DNA of 64,000 nt from JAUQQI01 sp040289115 (GTDB lineage: Bacteria > Chloroflexota > Dehalococcoidia > JAUQQI01). Of this stretch, positions 33,826-45,009 are shown piece by piece. Numbering within the stretch: position 1 is the stretch's first letter; every line of letters begins with the position of its first letter. The notes beneath the pieces were generated by a model that was not told the DNA's origin, ran no database searches, and saw only the letters and a program-made list of their open reading frames with translations. The stretch lies in assembly GCA_040289115.1 (NCBI GenBank), contig PSKS01000001.1, positions 62,001-126,000 on the forward strand, written 5' to 3'. The translations under genes were made by a program, and so were the position numbers.

Positions 33826-34956
33826 ATGGACCTTGCCCTAACCGAACAGCAGGAGATGCTCAAATCCACCGCCCGTACCTTCCTGGAACGGGAGTGCCCC
33901 CGCCAGCTTCTGCTGGAGCTGGACCGGACCGAAACGGGCATGTCTCCCGCCCTCTGGAGTCAGTTGGCCCGGATGGGCTGGTTGGGGCTGGCGATTCCGG
34001 CCGAGTACGGGGGCGAAGGCGCCGGCCTGTTGGACACTGCTGTGGTCTACGAGCAGCTAGGCCGGGGACCCCTGGGTGGCCCCCACTTCAGCTCGGCCGT
34101 CCTGGGCGCCCTGATAGTTCTCGAGTGCGGCACCGAGGACCAGCGGCGGGAAATCTTGCCCCGGGTGGCCTCCGGCGAGCAGATTCTCGCCGTGGTCTAC
34201 ACCGAGCCCGACTACGGGTGGGGGCCCGAGTCCGTCAAAATGACGGCCCGCCGGGACGGCCACGACTACATCCTGGACGGGGTGAAGCTGTTCGTCCACG
34301 ACGCCGCAGCCGCCACCCACCTGCTGTGCGTGGCCCGCACCGACCAGGGCTCTGACCCAACGGCCGGGCTTACGGTCTTTCTGGTCGACCGAACCGAGCC
34401 CGGCGTCGCCGTGAGGACCCTTCCAGGCTTCATATCGGGCCTGGGCGAGGTCCGGTTTGAGGCCGTCCGGGTGCCCCAATGGGCCGTCCTGGGGGAGACT
34501 GGGGTCGCCTGGCAGGGCTTAAGTCGGGCCTTCTTAAGGGCGATCCCGGTGCTGTGCGCCTACAAGGTTGGGGGTATGGAGGCCGTCTTCGAGCTGGCCG
34601 TAAGCTACAGCCAGACCCGGGTGCAGTTCGGACAGCCCATCGGCCGGTTCCAGCGGGTTCAGGACCACATCATCGACATCGTGAACCACCTGGACGCCGC
34701 CCGCTGGGCAACCTACGAGGCCATCTGGAAGCTGGAAACGGGACGGCCCGCCGAGGCTTCGGTCCACTTGGCCAAGGCGGTTGCCAGCGAGGGGTTCTAC
34801 CGGGCGTGCAACTCCTGCCACGAGGTCCACGCCGGCATCGGGGTCGTCCGCAACTACGGCCTGGTCCTCTACACCAAGGCCTCCCGAAGCCTTTACAGTT
34901 ACCTGGGTGACCCCAAGTTCCACAAGCGGCGGCTGGCCGCCGCCTTAGAGCTTTAG
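33826..34956 (+). CDS. Acyl-CoA dehydrogenase (second of a pair)
   Basis: A 376-residue acyl-CoA dehydrogenase. MDLALTEQQEMLKSTARTFL starts the helical domain, GWLGLAIPAEYGGEGAGL follows, then YTEPDYGWGPESVKMTA, where the usual TEPxAGSD box is altered. The C-terminal domain has HEVHAGIGVVRNYGLVLYTK in place of the QVHGGIGFT block, with LGDPKFHKRRL at the end and no EGT-type Glu. The altered flavin/substrate box suggests the weaker, PimD-like subunit of a heteromer with the gene just upstream. It ends 7 bp from the convergent crotonase gene. Confidence 0.88.
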   Translation: MDLALTEQQEMLKSTARTFLERECPRQLLLELDRTETGMSPALWSQLARMGWLGLAIPAEYGGEGAGLLDTAVVYEQLGRGPLGGPHFSSAVLGALIVLECGTEDQRREILPRVASGEQILAVVYTEPDYGWGPESVKMTARRDGHDYILDGVKLFVHDAAAATHLLCVARTDQGSDPTAGLTVFLVDRTEPGVAVRTLPGFISGLGEVRFEAVRVPQWAVLGETGVAWQGLSRAFLRAIPVLCAYKVGGMEAVFELAVSYSQTRVQFGQPIGRFQRVQDHIIDIVNHLDAARWATYEAIWKLETGRPAEASVHLAKAVASEGFYRACNSCHEVHAGIGVVRNYGLVLYTKASRSLYSYLGDPKFHKRRLAAALEL

Positions 34957-34963
34957 ACGCGGC

Positions 34964-35821
34964 CTAACGACCGATAAATTTGGGGGGCCGCTTTTCCAGG
35001 AAGGCTTGGACGCCCTCCCGGTGGTCGTGGGTATCCCGGGCGACCTCCTGAATGACCCCGGCTACCCGCATGCTCTCTTCGAAGGTGCTGTGGAGGGAGT
35101 AGTGGACTAGCCATTTGATGAGGCCCATGGCGTAGGTGGGGCCGCTGGCCAGCCGCTTCGCCAGCCCCAGCACCTCTTCCATCAGCCGCTCGTGGGGCAC
35201 GACCCGGCTAACCAGGCCGATGCGCAGGGCGGTTTCGGAGTCAATGATGTCGCCGGTGTACTGCATGTAAAAGGTGTGGCTGAGGCCGACCATCCGGGGC
35301 AGCTGCCAGCAGCTGCCGTCGGCCGGGATGAGCCCCCGCTGGATAAAGGTTTCCGAAAGGCCGGCCCGCTCCGAGGCGATCCGGATATCGCAGGATAGGG
35401 CGATGCCCAGGCCCAGGCCCATCGCGTAGCCGTTGACGGCCGCGATGGAAGGCTTCTGAAGCCGATGCAGCCGGACGGGCAGGTTGCGGACGTCGTAGAA
35501 GCCGGGGCTTTCAGCCGGGGTCTCTTTTAGCCGCCGCTCGATTTCATCCCAGGGTCTTGCTGCCAGCTCGGGACGGCCCCGGACCGCCTCCCGCTCCTCG
35601 ACCGTCCGGGCCATGCCCCGGACGTTGGCCCCAGAGCAAAAGGCCGGGTCCCGGCCGGTAATCACCAGGCAGCGGAGGTTCGCGTCGGCCTCGAACCGGT
35701 CAAGCTCGGCGCTGATTTCGGCGTACATTTCCGGGCCGATGGCGTTGCGGGTTTTCGGGTCATCCAGCGTAATAATCAGAACGCCGTCGTGCTCCTCAAC
35801 CTGGATCAGCTGGTAGGCCAC
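34964..35821 (-). CDS. Enoyl-CoA hydratase/isomerase (crotonase) family
   Basis: A 285-residue crotonase. LDDPKTRNAIGPEMYAEI, ITGRDPAFCSGANVRGM (oxyanion hole and CoA binding), AVNGYAMGLGLGIALSCDIRIA and LSETFIQRGLIPADGSCWQLPR are present. The second catalytic Glu position of hydratases (GLIP-DGG) reads IPADGS, so the exact reaction (hydratase, isomerase, hydrolase) is open. The GTG start at 35821 has GGAGGGG seven to thirteen bases upstream. It probably acts on products of the acyl-CoA dehydrogenase pair, although it is transcribed from the opposite strand. Confidence 0.87.
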   Translation of the reverse strand: MAYQLIQVEEHDGVLIITLDDPKTRNAIGPEMYAEISAELDRFEADANLRCLVITGRDPAFCSGANVRGMARTVEEREAVRGRPELAARPWDEIERRLKETPAESPGFYDVRNLPVRLHRLQKPSIAAVNGYAMGLGLGIALSCDIRIASERAGLSETFIQRGLIPADGSCWQLPRMVGLSHTFYMQYTGDIIDSETALRIGLVSRVVPHERLMEEVLGLAKRLASGPTYAMGLIKWLVHYSLHSTFEESMRVAGVIQEVARDTHDHREGVQAFLEKRPPKFIGR

Positions 35822-35857
35822 GATGTCCCCTCCTTCAGGCGGGATGATGCCGCATGG

Positions 35858-35887
35858 AGGATAAGCGCCGGCCATCGCGGCTGTCAA
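35858..35887 (-). promoter_or_regulatory. Predicted crotonase promoter
   Basis: Minus strand TTGACA (35887-35882), 18-bp spacer, TATCCT (35863-35858), 36 bp before the GTG. Confidence 0.65.
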
Positions 35888-36032
35888 GCCGGGCCGCCCC
35901 GTGCTAGGGAACTTCCCAGTTATTTTTAGAGTTATTACCAGTGACCGCTGGCCTTTTTGTCGGGCCGTACGGCCACGCGCCCTCCAGACCGCCTGCTAAT
36001 CAGGCCGGCAACAAGACTGGCAATCCTTAAGG

Positions 36033-38063
36033 TCAGTTCGGGCACGTAAGCTTATACACTTCCGTGGCCTGGTCCTCGAAGGACGGTTCCAGGCATCGAG
36101 GTACCAGGTCGTAAAGCAGGCGAACCGACCGCCTGAACCAGCCCTTCGGGTCGTGCTCTGACAAGAACTCCACGTCCGGTCGGCTCACTAGGACGTGGGT
36201 TATTCCCATGGACTTGAGGGTTTCAACAAGCCGCTCCGGTTCAAAGGCGGCCAGCATGGCCAGCCGGGTCCAGGTGAACTGGTCAGCCTCGGGCCAGCAG
36301 GTGGTCGGACAGTAATAGTGGCGGGCATCCCCCACCAGAAGCACCCGGCTGTCGGCAGGCAGGGAGCGTATAAAGTTAAGGGCCCGGAATCCCGGCAGCA
36401 TCCTCGTCAGGTAGCTTTCTTTGCTTTCGTACCCGATGATGACCGACCAATGCGAGGATGAAAAGATAAAACGGCCGTAAACGAAGGCAATATAGGCCGC
36501 CAACACGACGGCCGACCATATGGCGGTCCCCCCAGCAATGCGCCGTAGTTGGGGCGGATTTGCCCGCCCGATGGCCCCGACCAGCAGAACGCACAGCACA
36601 ACTAGGGCCGGGATCAGGAACCGGACCTGCTGGGCGCTAAAAAACCAGGCCACGGTTCGGACGCCGAAAAATCCCATGATTTCTAGCGGGGGTCGCCGCG
36701 TAAGGAAGATTGCAAAGGGCGCCAGCACTATCAAAGCCGCGGGCGGCAGAATCAACCCAAACCGAATTGGGGATGTAAAGAGGGCGACCGGCAACTGCAA
36801 TAGGCCCGTGACCGTTTTGGGCAGCCCGTAACCATCCACCAAGTATTCAGTGAGGAGCTGCATGCGTAGGCCGGCGTCCTGGTCGGGCGCATCTCCGGCG
36901 TAGGGGAAAAGCGGGTGCCCGAACCAGGACCAGTTCTTGGCGTACCAGGGAAATACAATCGCAAAACCTAGCAGGACTGCGCCAAGAATTCCAACCGGAG
37001 TAACCGGCGGGGCGGCGATGCCGCCCCGCATGAGCCGTAATCCGAGCCCCACAGCGAGCGCAACCCCAACTGCCACTGCCCCAGCCGCAGCAGTCCCCTT
37101 CGTCGCCAGTCCGAGCCCGAGATAAAGGCTTAACAACTTTAAATTCAGCCCCCGGCTGCTTGTAATGTGCCTGGCAACCAGCTCAAGGGCCAGGAGTTCA
37201 AAGCAGGAAACCGTGAAGTCGGTAGCAGCCTGGGTTGCAAGAAAAACAAACTGGCCCATTGTCAGAAGGGCTACGGGGATAACCCAGGCTGTGGCCTGCG
37301 AGTAGACTACGCCCAGCGCATACCCGCTAGCCAACACGAATAGCCCGAATGTACCGTGGAGCAGCCGGGGCACCGTGTCGTTGCCTAGGGCCAGAGGAAA
37401 AACATAAAGCAGGTCGCCGGCAAAGGCATAGTTGGCCGGCCAGTTGAACGGCTCGGGGTAGATGCGACCGGCCTGTAGAAATAGCCTGGGGCCTTCCAAG
37501 TGGTACCAGAGGTCATCGTAACCGGTGGGCGGTGTCAGGGCCAGGGTCAGGGTTACAAAGGCGAGGGTCCCGTAAATAGTCCCCAGGACCACACTTCGGG
37601 CTAAGCCTTGGACACTGGCGAGGGTGGTCAGCAGCGCCCGAAAATCGGTCAGGGCCAGACGGATGGCCGGTGAGGTGACCACAGCAGTCAGGCCCAGTGC
37701 CACTAATAGCCCCTCAGCCCGCAGAAATCCAACCAGCCCGAGGGTAAGTGGAATAAAACCCAGGAGGCCAAGTCCGGCGGGGAGGCCGAACCTGAGCCGG
37801 TCGGCGGGGTGGTCGGCCTCGAAACCCGCCAGGCGCAGGGCATTATAGCCGACACCGGCCCCCACCGCCAGCAGGTAGGCCCAGAGGACGAGGGCGAAGG
37901 CCGCATCGGCCAGGGCACGGGGGCCGGTCTCAGTCATGCCCCGCTCGGGCAGAATCAGCCGCCAGCTGACGAGCAGACCTAGAATCAGGGGCGGAAGAAG
38001 ACCCTCAGGGGAAGCAATTCGGGGGCGGGCCCAAGCGCGGATGGCACCGTTCAGGCGAGACAT
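36033..38063 (-). CDS. Large membrane glycosyltransferase-like protein (GT-C)
   Basis: A 676-residue protein with about 12-14 membrane segments. After four helices the outer loop reads PPTGYDDLWYHLEGPRLFLQ, with the paired acidic residues of GT-C enzymes; FPWYAKNWSWFGHPLFPYAGD follows in the middle, and a soluble tail (from about residue 560) contains LLVGDARHYYCPTTCWPEADQF and THVLVSRPD. It is an intact relative of the broken gene at 10356-11640. The substrate is unknown. It uses somewhat more A/T at third positions than its neighbours. The ATG at 38063 lies ten bases after TATAAT. It is isolated downstream of the rRNA operon terminator. Confidence 0.65.
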   Translation of the reverse strand: MSRLNGAIRAWARPRIASPEGLLPPLILGLLVSWRLILPERGMTETGPRALADAAFALVLWAYLLAVGAGVGYNALRLAGFEADHPADRLRFGLPAGLGLLGFIPLTLGLVGFLRAEGLLVALGLTAVVTSPAIRLALTDFRALLTTLASVQGLARSVVLGTIYGTLAFVTLTLALTPPTGYDDLWYHLEGPRLFLQAGRIYPEPFNWPANYAFAGDLLYVFPLALGNDTVPRLLHGTFGLFVLASGYALGVVYSQATAWVIPVALLTMGQFVFLATQAATDFTVSCFELLALELVARHITSSRGLNLKLLSLYLGLGLATKGTAAAGAVAVGVALAVGLGLRLMRGGIAAPPVTPVGILGAVLLGFAIVFPWYAKNWSWFGHPLFPYAGDAPDQDAGLRMQLLTEYLVDGYGLPKTVTGLLQLPVALFTSPIRFGLILPPAALIVLAPFAIFLTRRPPLEIMGFFGVRTVAWFFSAQQVRFLIPALVVLCVLLVGAIGRANPPQLRRIAGGTAIWSAVVLAAYIAFVYGRFIFSSSHWSVIIGYESKESYLTRMLPGFRALNFIRSLPADSRVLLVGDARHYYCPTTCWPEADQFTWTRLAMLAAFEPERLVETLKSMGITHVLVSRPDVEFLSEHDPKGWFRRSVRLLYDLVPRCLEPSFEDQATEVYKLTCPN

Positions 38064-38073
38064 CCTTTGGGAG

Positions 38074-38079
38074 ATTATA
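38074..38079 (-). promoter_or_regulatory. -10 element ten bases from the start codon
   Basis: Perfect TATAAT on the minus strand. No good -35 is visible (TTACCC at 17-bp spacing). AAAGG abuts the ATG, too close for a normal Shine-Dalgarno, so a nearly leaderless mRNA is likely. Confidence 0.6.
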
Positions 38080-38125
38080 CTGGGGAACAGGCGGTGGGGT
38101 AACGGTGCGAAAGTATTAAGGCCGA

Positions 38126-38160
38126 AGAAAAAGGCCCCGACCCCACTAAGGTGTCGGGGC
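38126..38160 (-). terminator. Rho-independent terminator of the rRNA operon
   Basis: On the minus strand a GC hairpin (GCCCCGAC...GTCGGGGC, with CTTAGTG in the loop) is followed by CCTTTTTC. It lies about 65 bp after the 23S 3' end. Confidence 0.88.
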
Positions 38161-38170
38161 AGGTCGCGCC

Positions 38171-38197
38171 CGAACAACTGAACAGGAGACAAGTTCG
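38171..38197 (-). other. 23S processing stem, 3' strand
   Basis: Complementary over 23 bases (one bulge) to 41990-42012 on the other side of 23S: GAACAACTGAACAGGAG pairs with CTCCTGTTCAGTTGTT, then AAGTTC with GAACTT. This closes the long stem cut by RNase III in pre-23S. Confidence 0.85.
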
Positions 38198-38352
38198 CAA
38201 GAGCCGGGGGAAGAGAATAGCGGGGCCAAGCCCTCGGCCATTAGTACCGGTCAGCTCAACCCCTTGCGGGGCTTACACCTCCGGCCTATCAAGCAGGTAG
38301 TCTCCCTGCGGCCTTACCCGGTTAACCCGGTGGGAGGCCTCATCTTGGGGAG

Positions 38353-38385
<33 letters not shown>

Positions 38386-38501
38386 CGTCCGGACATGGCT
38401 ACCCGGCGCTGCCCCTGGCGGGACAACCGGTACACCAGAGGTCCGTCCACTCCGGTCCTCTCGTACTAGGAGCAGCCCCCCTCAAGCCTCCTGCGCCCAC
38501 G

Positions 38502-38545
<44 letters not shown>

Positions 38546-38605
38546 ACGTGCCCCTTTAATGGGCGAACAGACCAACCCTTGGGACCTGCTTCAGCCCCAG
38601 GATGG

Positions 38606-38662
<57 letters not shown>

Positions 38663-38663
38663 C

Positions 38664-38694
<31 letters not shown>

Positions 38695-39149
38695 ATAAGC
38701 CACGGCCCTTCCACACGGAACCGTGGGATCACTTAGCCCGGCTTTCGCCCCTGCTCGGCTTGTGAGCCTCACAGTCAAGCCCCCTTCTGCCTATGCACTC
38801 AGCGGCCGATTTCCATCCGGCCTGAGGGGACCTTTGGGCGCCTCCGTTACCTTTTAGGAGGCAGCCGCCCCAGCCAAACTGCCCACCAGGCACTGTCCCC
38901 CGGCCGGCTAACGGCCGGGGTTAGAACCAAGATTGGGGAAGGGTGGTATTTCACCGGCGCCTCCACCTCCCCCGCAAGGGAGGCTTCTCAGGCTCCCACC
39001 TATCCTACGCATCCCCAACCCCGATCCAATGCCAAGCTGCAGTAAAGCTCCACGGGGTCTATTTGTCCCGCCGCGGGTAAGCCGCATCTTCACGGCTAGT
39101 TCAATTTCGCCGGGTCCCCCCTCGAGACACCGGCCAGCTCGTTACGCTA

Positions 39150-39937
<788 letters not shown>

Positions 39938-39947
39938 TGGGGCTCAT

Positions 39948-39979
<32 letters not shown>

Positions 39980-40716
39980 AGCGTCGCCCCCTATACGTCG
40001 GCTTTCGCCTTGAGCAGGGAGCTGTGTTTTTGTTAAACAGTCGGCTGGCCCTGTTATCTGCGACCCCCTCGGGCTCCGGAGGCGAGCTCCTTCACCCTAC
40101 CGGGGCACCCCTTCTCCCGAAGTTACGGGGTCAAGTTGCCGAGTTCCTTAAGGGGGGGTAGCCCGAACGCCTGACGGCTCTCACCGTCGCCCACCAGTGT
40201 CGGTTTGCGGTACGGGCACCTTTGGCCTGGCTAGGGGCTTTTCTCGGCAGTGTGGGCTCAGCCCAGTTGGCCTTGGCAATGCCGCGGCCTCCCATTCGCC
40301 TCTCACCTTAACGCCCGGACGGATTTACCTGCCCGGGCACGGCTACCGGCTTAGACGCGGCTCCAACCCCGCGCTGGGCCTACCCTCCTGCGTCACCCCA
40401 TCGCTCATAGCGGCCGCCGGTGGCACGGGATTATTAACCCGTTGTCCATCGCCTACGGCTTTCGCCCTCGGCTTAGGCCCGGCTAACCCTACGCCGATTA
40501 ACGTTGCGTAGGAAACCTTGGGCTTACGGCGGGCGCGTTTTTCACGCGCCTTTACGCTACTCATGCCGGCATTCTCACTTCCGCACGCTCCAGCGGTCCT
40601 CACGGTCCGCCTTCACCGCGGTGCGGAACGCTCCCCTACCGCCCCGGACCTGACGGTCCGAGACCCGCAGCTTCGGCACCAGGCTTAAGCCCCGAGTAAT
40701 TTTCGGCGCAGGGTCG

Positions 40717-40783
<67 letters not shown>

Positions 40784-41389
40784 AAGCGACCCCACTTCCT
40801 TTACCACTTAGCCTGGATTTGGGGGCCTTAGCTGGCGGTCTGGGCTGTTTCCCTCTCGACCATGGAGCTTATCCCCCACGGTCTCACTCCCGGGCTTTGG
40901 AGTCGGGCCATTAGTGGTTTGGGTGGGGTCGGTAGCCTCGACGGCCCCTAGCCCAACCAGAGCCCTACCTGCCCGACTGAACACCCAAGGCTGCACCTAA
41001 ATGCATTTCGGGGAGAACCAGCTATCTCCGGGTTCGGTTGGCATATCACCCCTACCCACAGCTCATCCCACGGTTTTGCATCACCGACGGGTTCGGGCCT
41101 CCACGGGAGGGTTAGTCCCGCTTCACCCTGGCCATGGGTAGCTCACCCGGTTTCGGGTCTAATCCCGGCGACCCGGCCAGCCCTTTCGGGCCAGCCAACG
41201 CCCTGTTCGGACTCGGTTTCCCTACGGCTCCGGGGCTCCAGCCCCTTAACCTGAGGCCACCGAGATTAACTCGCCGGCTCATTCTTCAATAGGCACGCCG
41301 TCAGACCGCCCCGGCCCCAAAGGGCCGGAACATGGTCCTCCGACTGCTTGTAGGCGCACGGTTTCAGGCTCTATTTCACTCCCCTCACC

Positions 41390-41420
<31 letters not shown>

Positions 41421-41989
41421 CGTGCACTATCGGTCACCAAGGGTATTTAGCCTTGGAGGGTGGTCCCCCCTGCTTCCCACGGGATTTCACGTGTCCCATG
41501 GTACTCAGGCTCACCGGCCGGAGCCTCCCCCTTTCGCCTACGGGGCTTTCACCCTCTCTGGCGGCCCATTCCAGGGTCCTTCGGCTAGGGTTCGGTTTGT
41601 AACTCCGCGGGAGGTCGGCAGCCCTCCCTGCCGGGGCCTACAACCCCGCCGGGACATAGGCCTGCCGGCCACTAAGTCCCGACGGTTTGGGCTTTTCCCC
41701 GTTCGCTCGCCGCTACTTGGGGAATCTCGGTTGATTTCTTTTCCTCGGGGTACTAAGATGTTTCAGTTCCCCCGCTTGCCCTCGCCACCCTATGGATTCA
41801 GGTGGCGATGCCCGGGCATTACCCCGGGCGGGTTTCCCCATTCGGGAATCCCCGGATCAACGCCTGCTTGGCGGCTCCCCGGGGCTTATCGCAGCCTAGC
41901 CACGCCCTTCATCGGCCCTTGGTGCCAAGGCATCCACCGTGCGCCCTTAGTAGCTTGGCCACGCCAGGCGCTCTTCCCTCGGCAAAATT

Positions 41990-42012
41990 GAACTTGCTCC
42001 TGTTCAGTTGTT
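41990..42012 (-). other. 23S processing stem, 5' strand
   Basis: Pairs with 38171-38197. It ends in a TTCAGTTGTTAAGGTGCG element that also occurs, with one change, just upstream of 16S at 43895-43912, as is usual for paired processing signals in rRNA operons. Confidence 0.85.
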
Positions 42013-42057
42013 AAGGTGCGACCGAAAAACCGGACGGGCTCAAAGCTTGCCCGTCGG

Positions 42058-42131
42058 TGGGGCTCCGTGGACTCGAACCACGGACCTCGGTCTTATCAGG
42101 ACCGCGCTCTAACCACCTGAGCTAGAGCCCC
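42058..42131 (-). tRNA. tRNA-Ile (anticodon GAU)
   Basis: Acceptor GGGGCTC pairs with GAGCCCC; the D-arm has AGCTCAGGTGGTTAGAGC; the anticodon loop is CTGATAA with GAU; the T-arm is CGTGGTTCGAGTCCACG. It is the only tRNA in the 16S-23S spacer. The 3' CCA is not fully encoded (ACCG follows). Confidence 0.97.
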
Positions 42132-42148
42132 CCGACGCCCCTTGACCG

Positions 42149-42166
42149 CTGAAAAGTGGGAGGAAG
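42149..42166 (-). other. 16S processing stem, 3' strand
   Basis: CTGAAAAGTGGGAGGAAG, complementary in 17 of 18 positions to 43882-43899 upstream of 16S; together they form the pre-16S RNase III stem. Confidence 0.8.
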
Positions 42167-42301
42167 TACTTAGCTCCCGCACGACCAGACAAGGCTTTTA
42201 ACGCCAGGCACCGGCCAGGCCGGTAGCCTGACGACCGACCTAGGAGTCGCAGTCAGCGGCCCCGGCGCAGGGCAGGGGCCCCGGCTGCGGACACTCCCTA
42301 G

Positions 42302-43819
<1,518 letters not shown>

Positions 43820-43881
43820 AACCAAATTCAACCTTCGAGTTTGTCCTGGTAGTCAGTTTGGTCGGAATTAACGGGAGCGTC

Positions 43882-43899
43882 CTTCCTCCCACTATTCAG
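43882..43899 (-). other. 16S processing stem, 5' strand
   Basis: Pairs with 42149-42166 (17/18). Followed on the leader side by TTCAGTTGTCAAGGTGCG, also seen before 23S. Confidence 0.8.
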
Positions 43900-43931
43900 T
43901 TGTCAAGGTGCGCCTTCCAACCGCAATCTTG

Positions 43932-43960
43932 ATTTTAGCAGTCCCGGCCGCAGCTGTCAA
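43932..43960 (-). promoter_or_regulatory. rRNA promoter P2
   Basis: Minus strand TTGACA (43960-43955), 17-bp spacer, TAAAAT (43937-43932), about 110 bp upstream of mature 16S. Confidence 0.85.
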
Positions 43961-44059
43961 TACCACCGGCCGGCCAACTGCCTTCGCCAACGGGAATCAA
44001 CTTTGCGAGGCTCGTCCCCGGCCAGGCCTTAACCTATCTTCCAGGCCCGACCACCCACT

Positions 44060-44088
44060 AATATATCAGGTCGGCCCAGCCCTGTCAA
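44060..44088 (-). promoter_or_regulatory. rRNA promoter P1
   Basis: Minus strand TTGACA (44088-44083), 17-bp spacer, TATATT (44065-44060). It stands 128 bp upstream of P2. A further TTGACA near 44170 has no clear -10. Confidence 0.85.
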
Positions 44089-44157
44089 GGGCCTGTATCA
44101 GGAAATTCTATCCCAGAGCTGGTGGGCCAAGGTTGTTAACATAAACGCTTTAGCCTT

Positions 44158-44640
44158 TTGTCAGCTTTGTCAACAACGGGGCAGGCGCCCCCCTTTGGAC
44201 AGAAGGCGGTGTCTGCCTTAAAGACCGAACCCGAGGGCCGCCCCCAAAAGTGTCCTTTTTGCAGCTCGATTTACCTTAAGCGGCACGGTAGGTCCCCAAA
44301 CCCGTCCGGGACCCGGCCCGAAGGGCTTGGTCGGGGTGACCCGGGCCGGTGAGACCGGTTTTACCGGCCAAAGGCTCGTGGTGCTGGCCGTGGTCGCTTG
44401 GACGAGGCCGAAGGGCCTGCACCAGGTCCATCGATGGGCCCTGGGGTTGGGAGCTCGACGGACCCGGAAGCTTTCCCGGGGGCTAGGCTCCGCAGCCGGT
44501 GGCGGTGGACCTGGGTGCAGGGAACCCCCTGGGCCCCGGTAGCCTGGCTCAAGCCCCTAATTAAGGCCAATGGGGTCCCAGTCATCGTGACCGACCGCAG
44601 TGAGGCTGGGGAAAGGGCCAAGCCTGTGCTTTATGTTTAA
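44158..44640 (+). pseudogene. Probable transposase remnant
   Basis: Fragments in different frames. The first (44158-44352) carries QKCPFCSSIYLKRHGRS, resembling the N-terminal zinc ribbon of several IS transposases. A later frame (44398-44640) has WLKPLIKANGVPVIVTDR, which looks like the start of a DDE core strand. No intact frame, inverted repeats or target duplication could be recognised. This 750-bp gap between rRNA promoters and tRNA-Ser holds no other gene I can support. Confidence 0.4.
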
Positions 44641-44817
44641 GGCCGGGTTTGACCCAGGCTTAAAGGTCCAGAGCCCCATGGGCTGGCTGGGGTTACTCTA
44701 ACTGGCGACCTGCATTTGCGAGGCCAAAGTCTTGCAAATCCTGGTCCTTTGAGCGGGGGACCTAAGGCTTTATATTTCTCCCACCACCTCTGGGACAGAG
44801 CCTTACCCCAACGGAGG

Positions 44818-44846
44818 TTGCCGGGTTTGAGCTAAACTGCTATAAT
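44818..44846 (+). promoter_or_regulatory. tRNA-Ser promoter
   Basis: TTGCCG (44818-44823), 17-bp spacer, TATAAT (44841-44846), 18 bp before the tRNA. Confidence 0.8.
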
Positions 44847-44864
44847 CCGTCTTGGTAGCCGTCT

Positions 44865-44950
44865 GGAGGGTTCGCATAGCGGCTAGTGCGCCCGCCTGCT
44901 AAGCGGGTGGGGGAGTTTTCCCCTCGCGGGTTCGAGTCCCGCACCCTCCG
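44865..44950 (+). tRNA. tRNA-Ser (anticodon GCU)
   Basis: Acceptor GGAGGGT pairs with ACCCTCC, discriminator G. The anticodon loop CTGCTAA contains GCU. A long variable arm (GTGGGGGAGTTTTCCCCTC) marks a class II tRNA, and the T-loop is GGTTCGAGTCC. CCA is not encoded. Confidence 0.97.
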
Positions 44951-44955
44951 CCGCC

Positions 44956-44986
44956 GGCCCGTCCTTGCTCCCAGGGCGGGCCTTTT
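44956..44986 (+). terminator. Rho-independent terminator after tRNA-Ser
   Basis: GGCCCG...CGGGCC stem (44956-44961 with 44977-44982) followed by TTTT. It separates the tRNA from miaB, which starts 23 bp later. Confidence 0.75.
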
Positions 44987-45009
44987 AACTGAAGGGTGGT
45001 TGCGGCATC

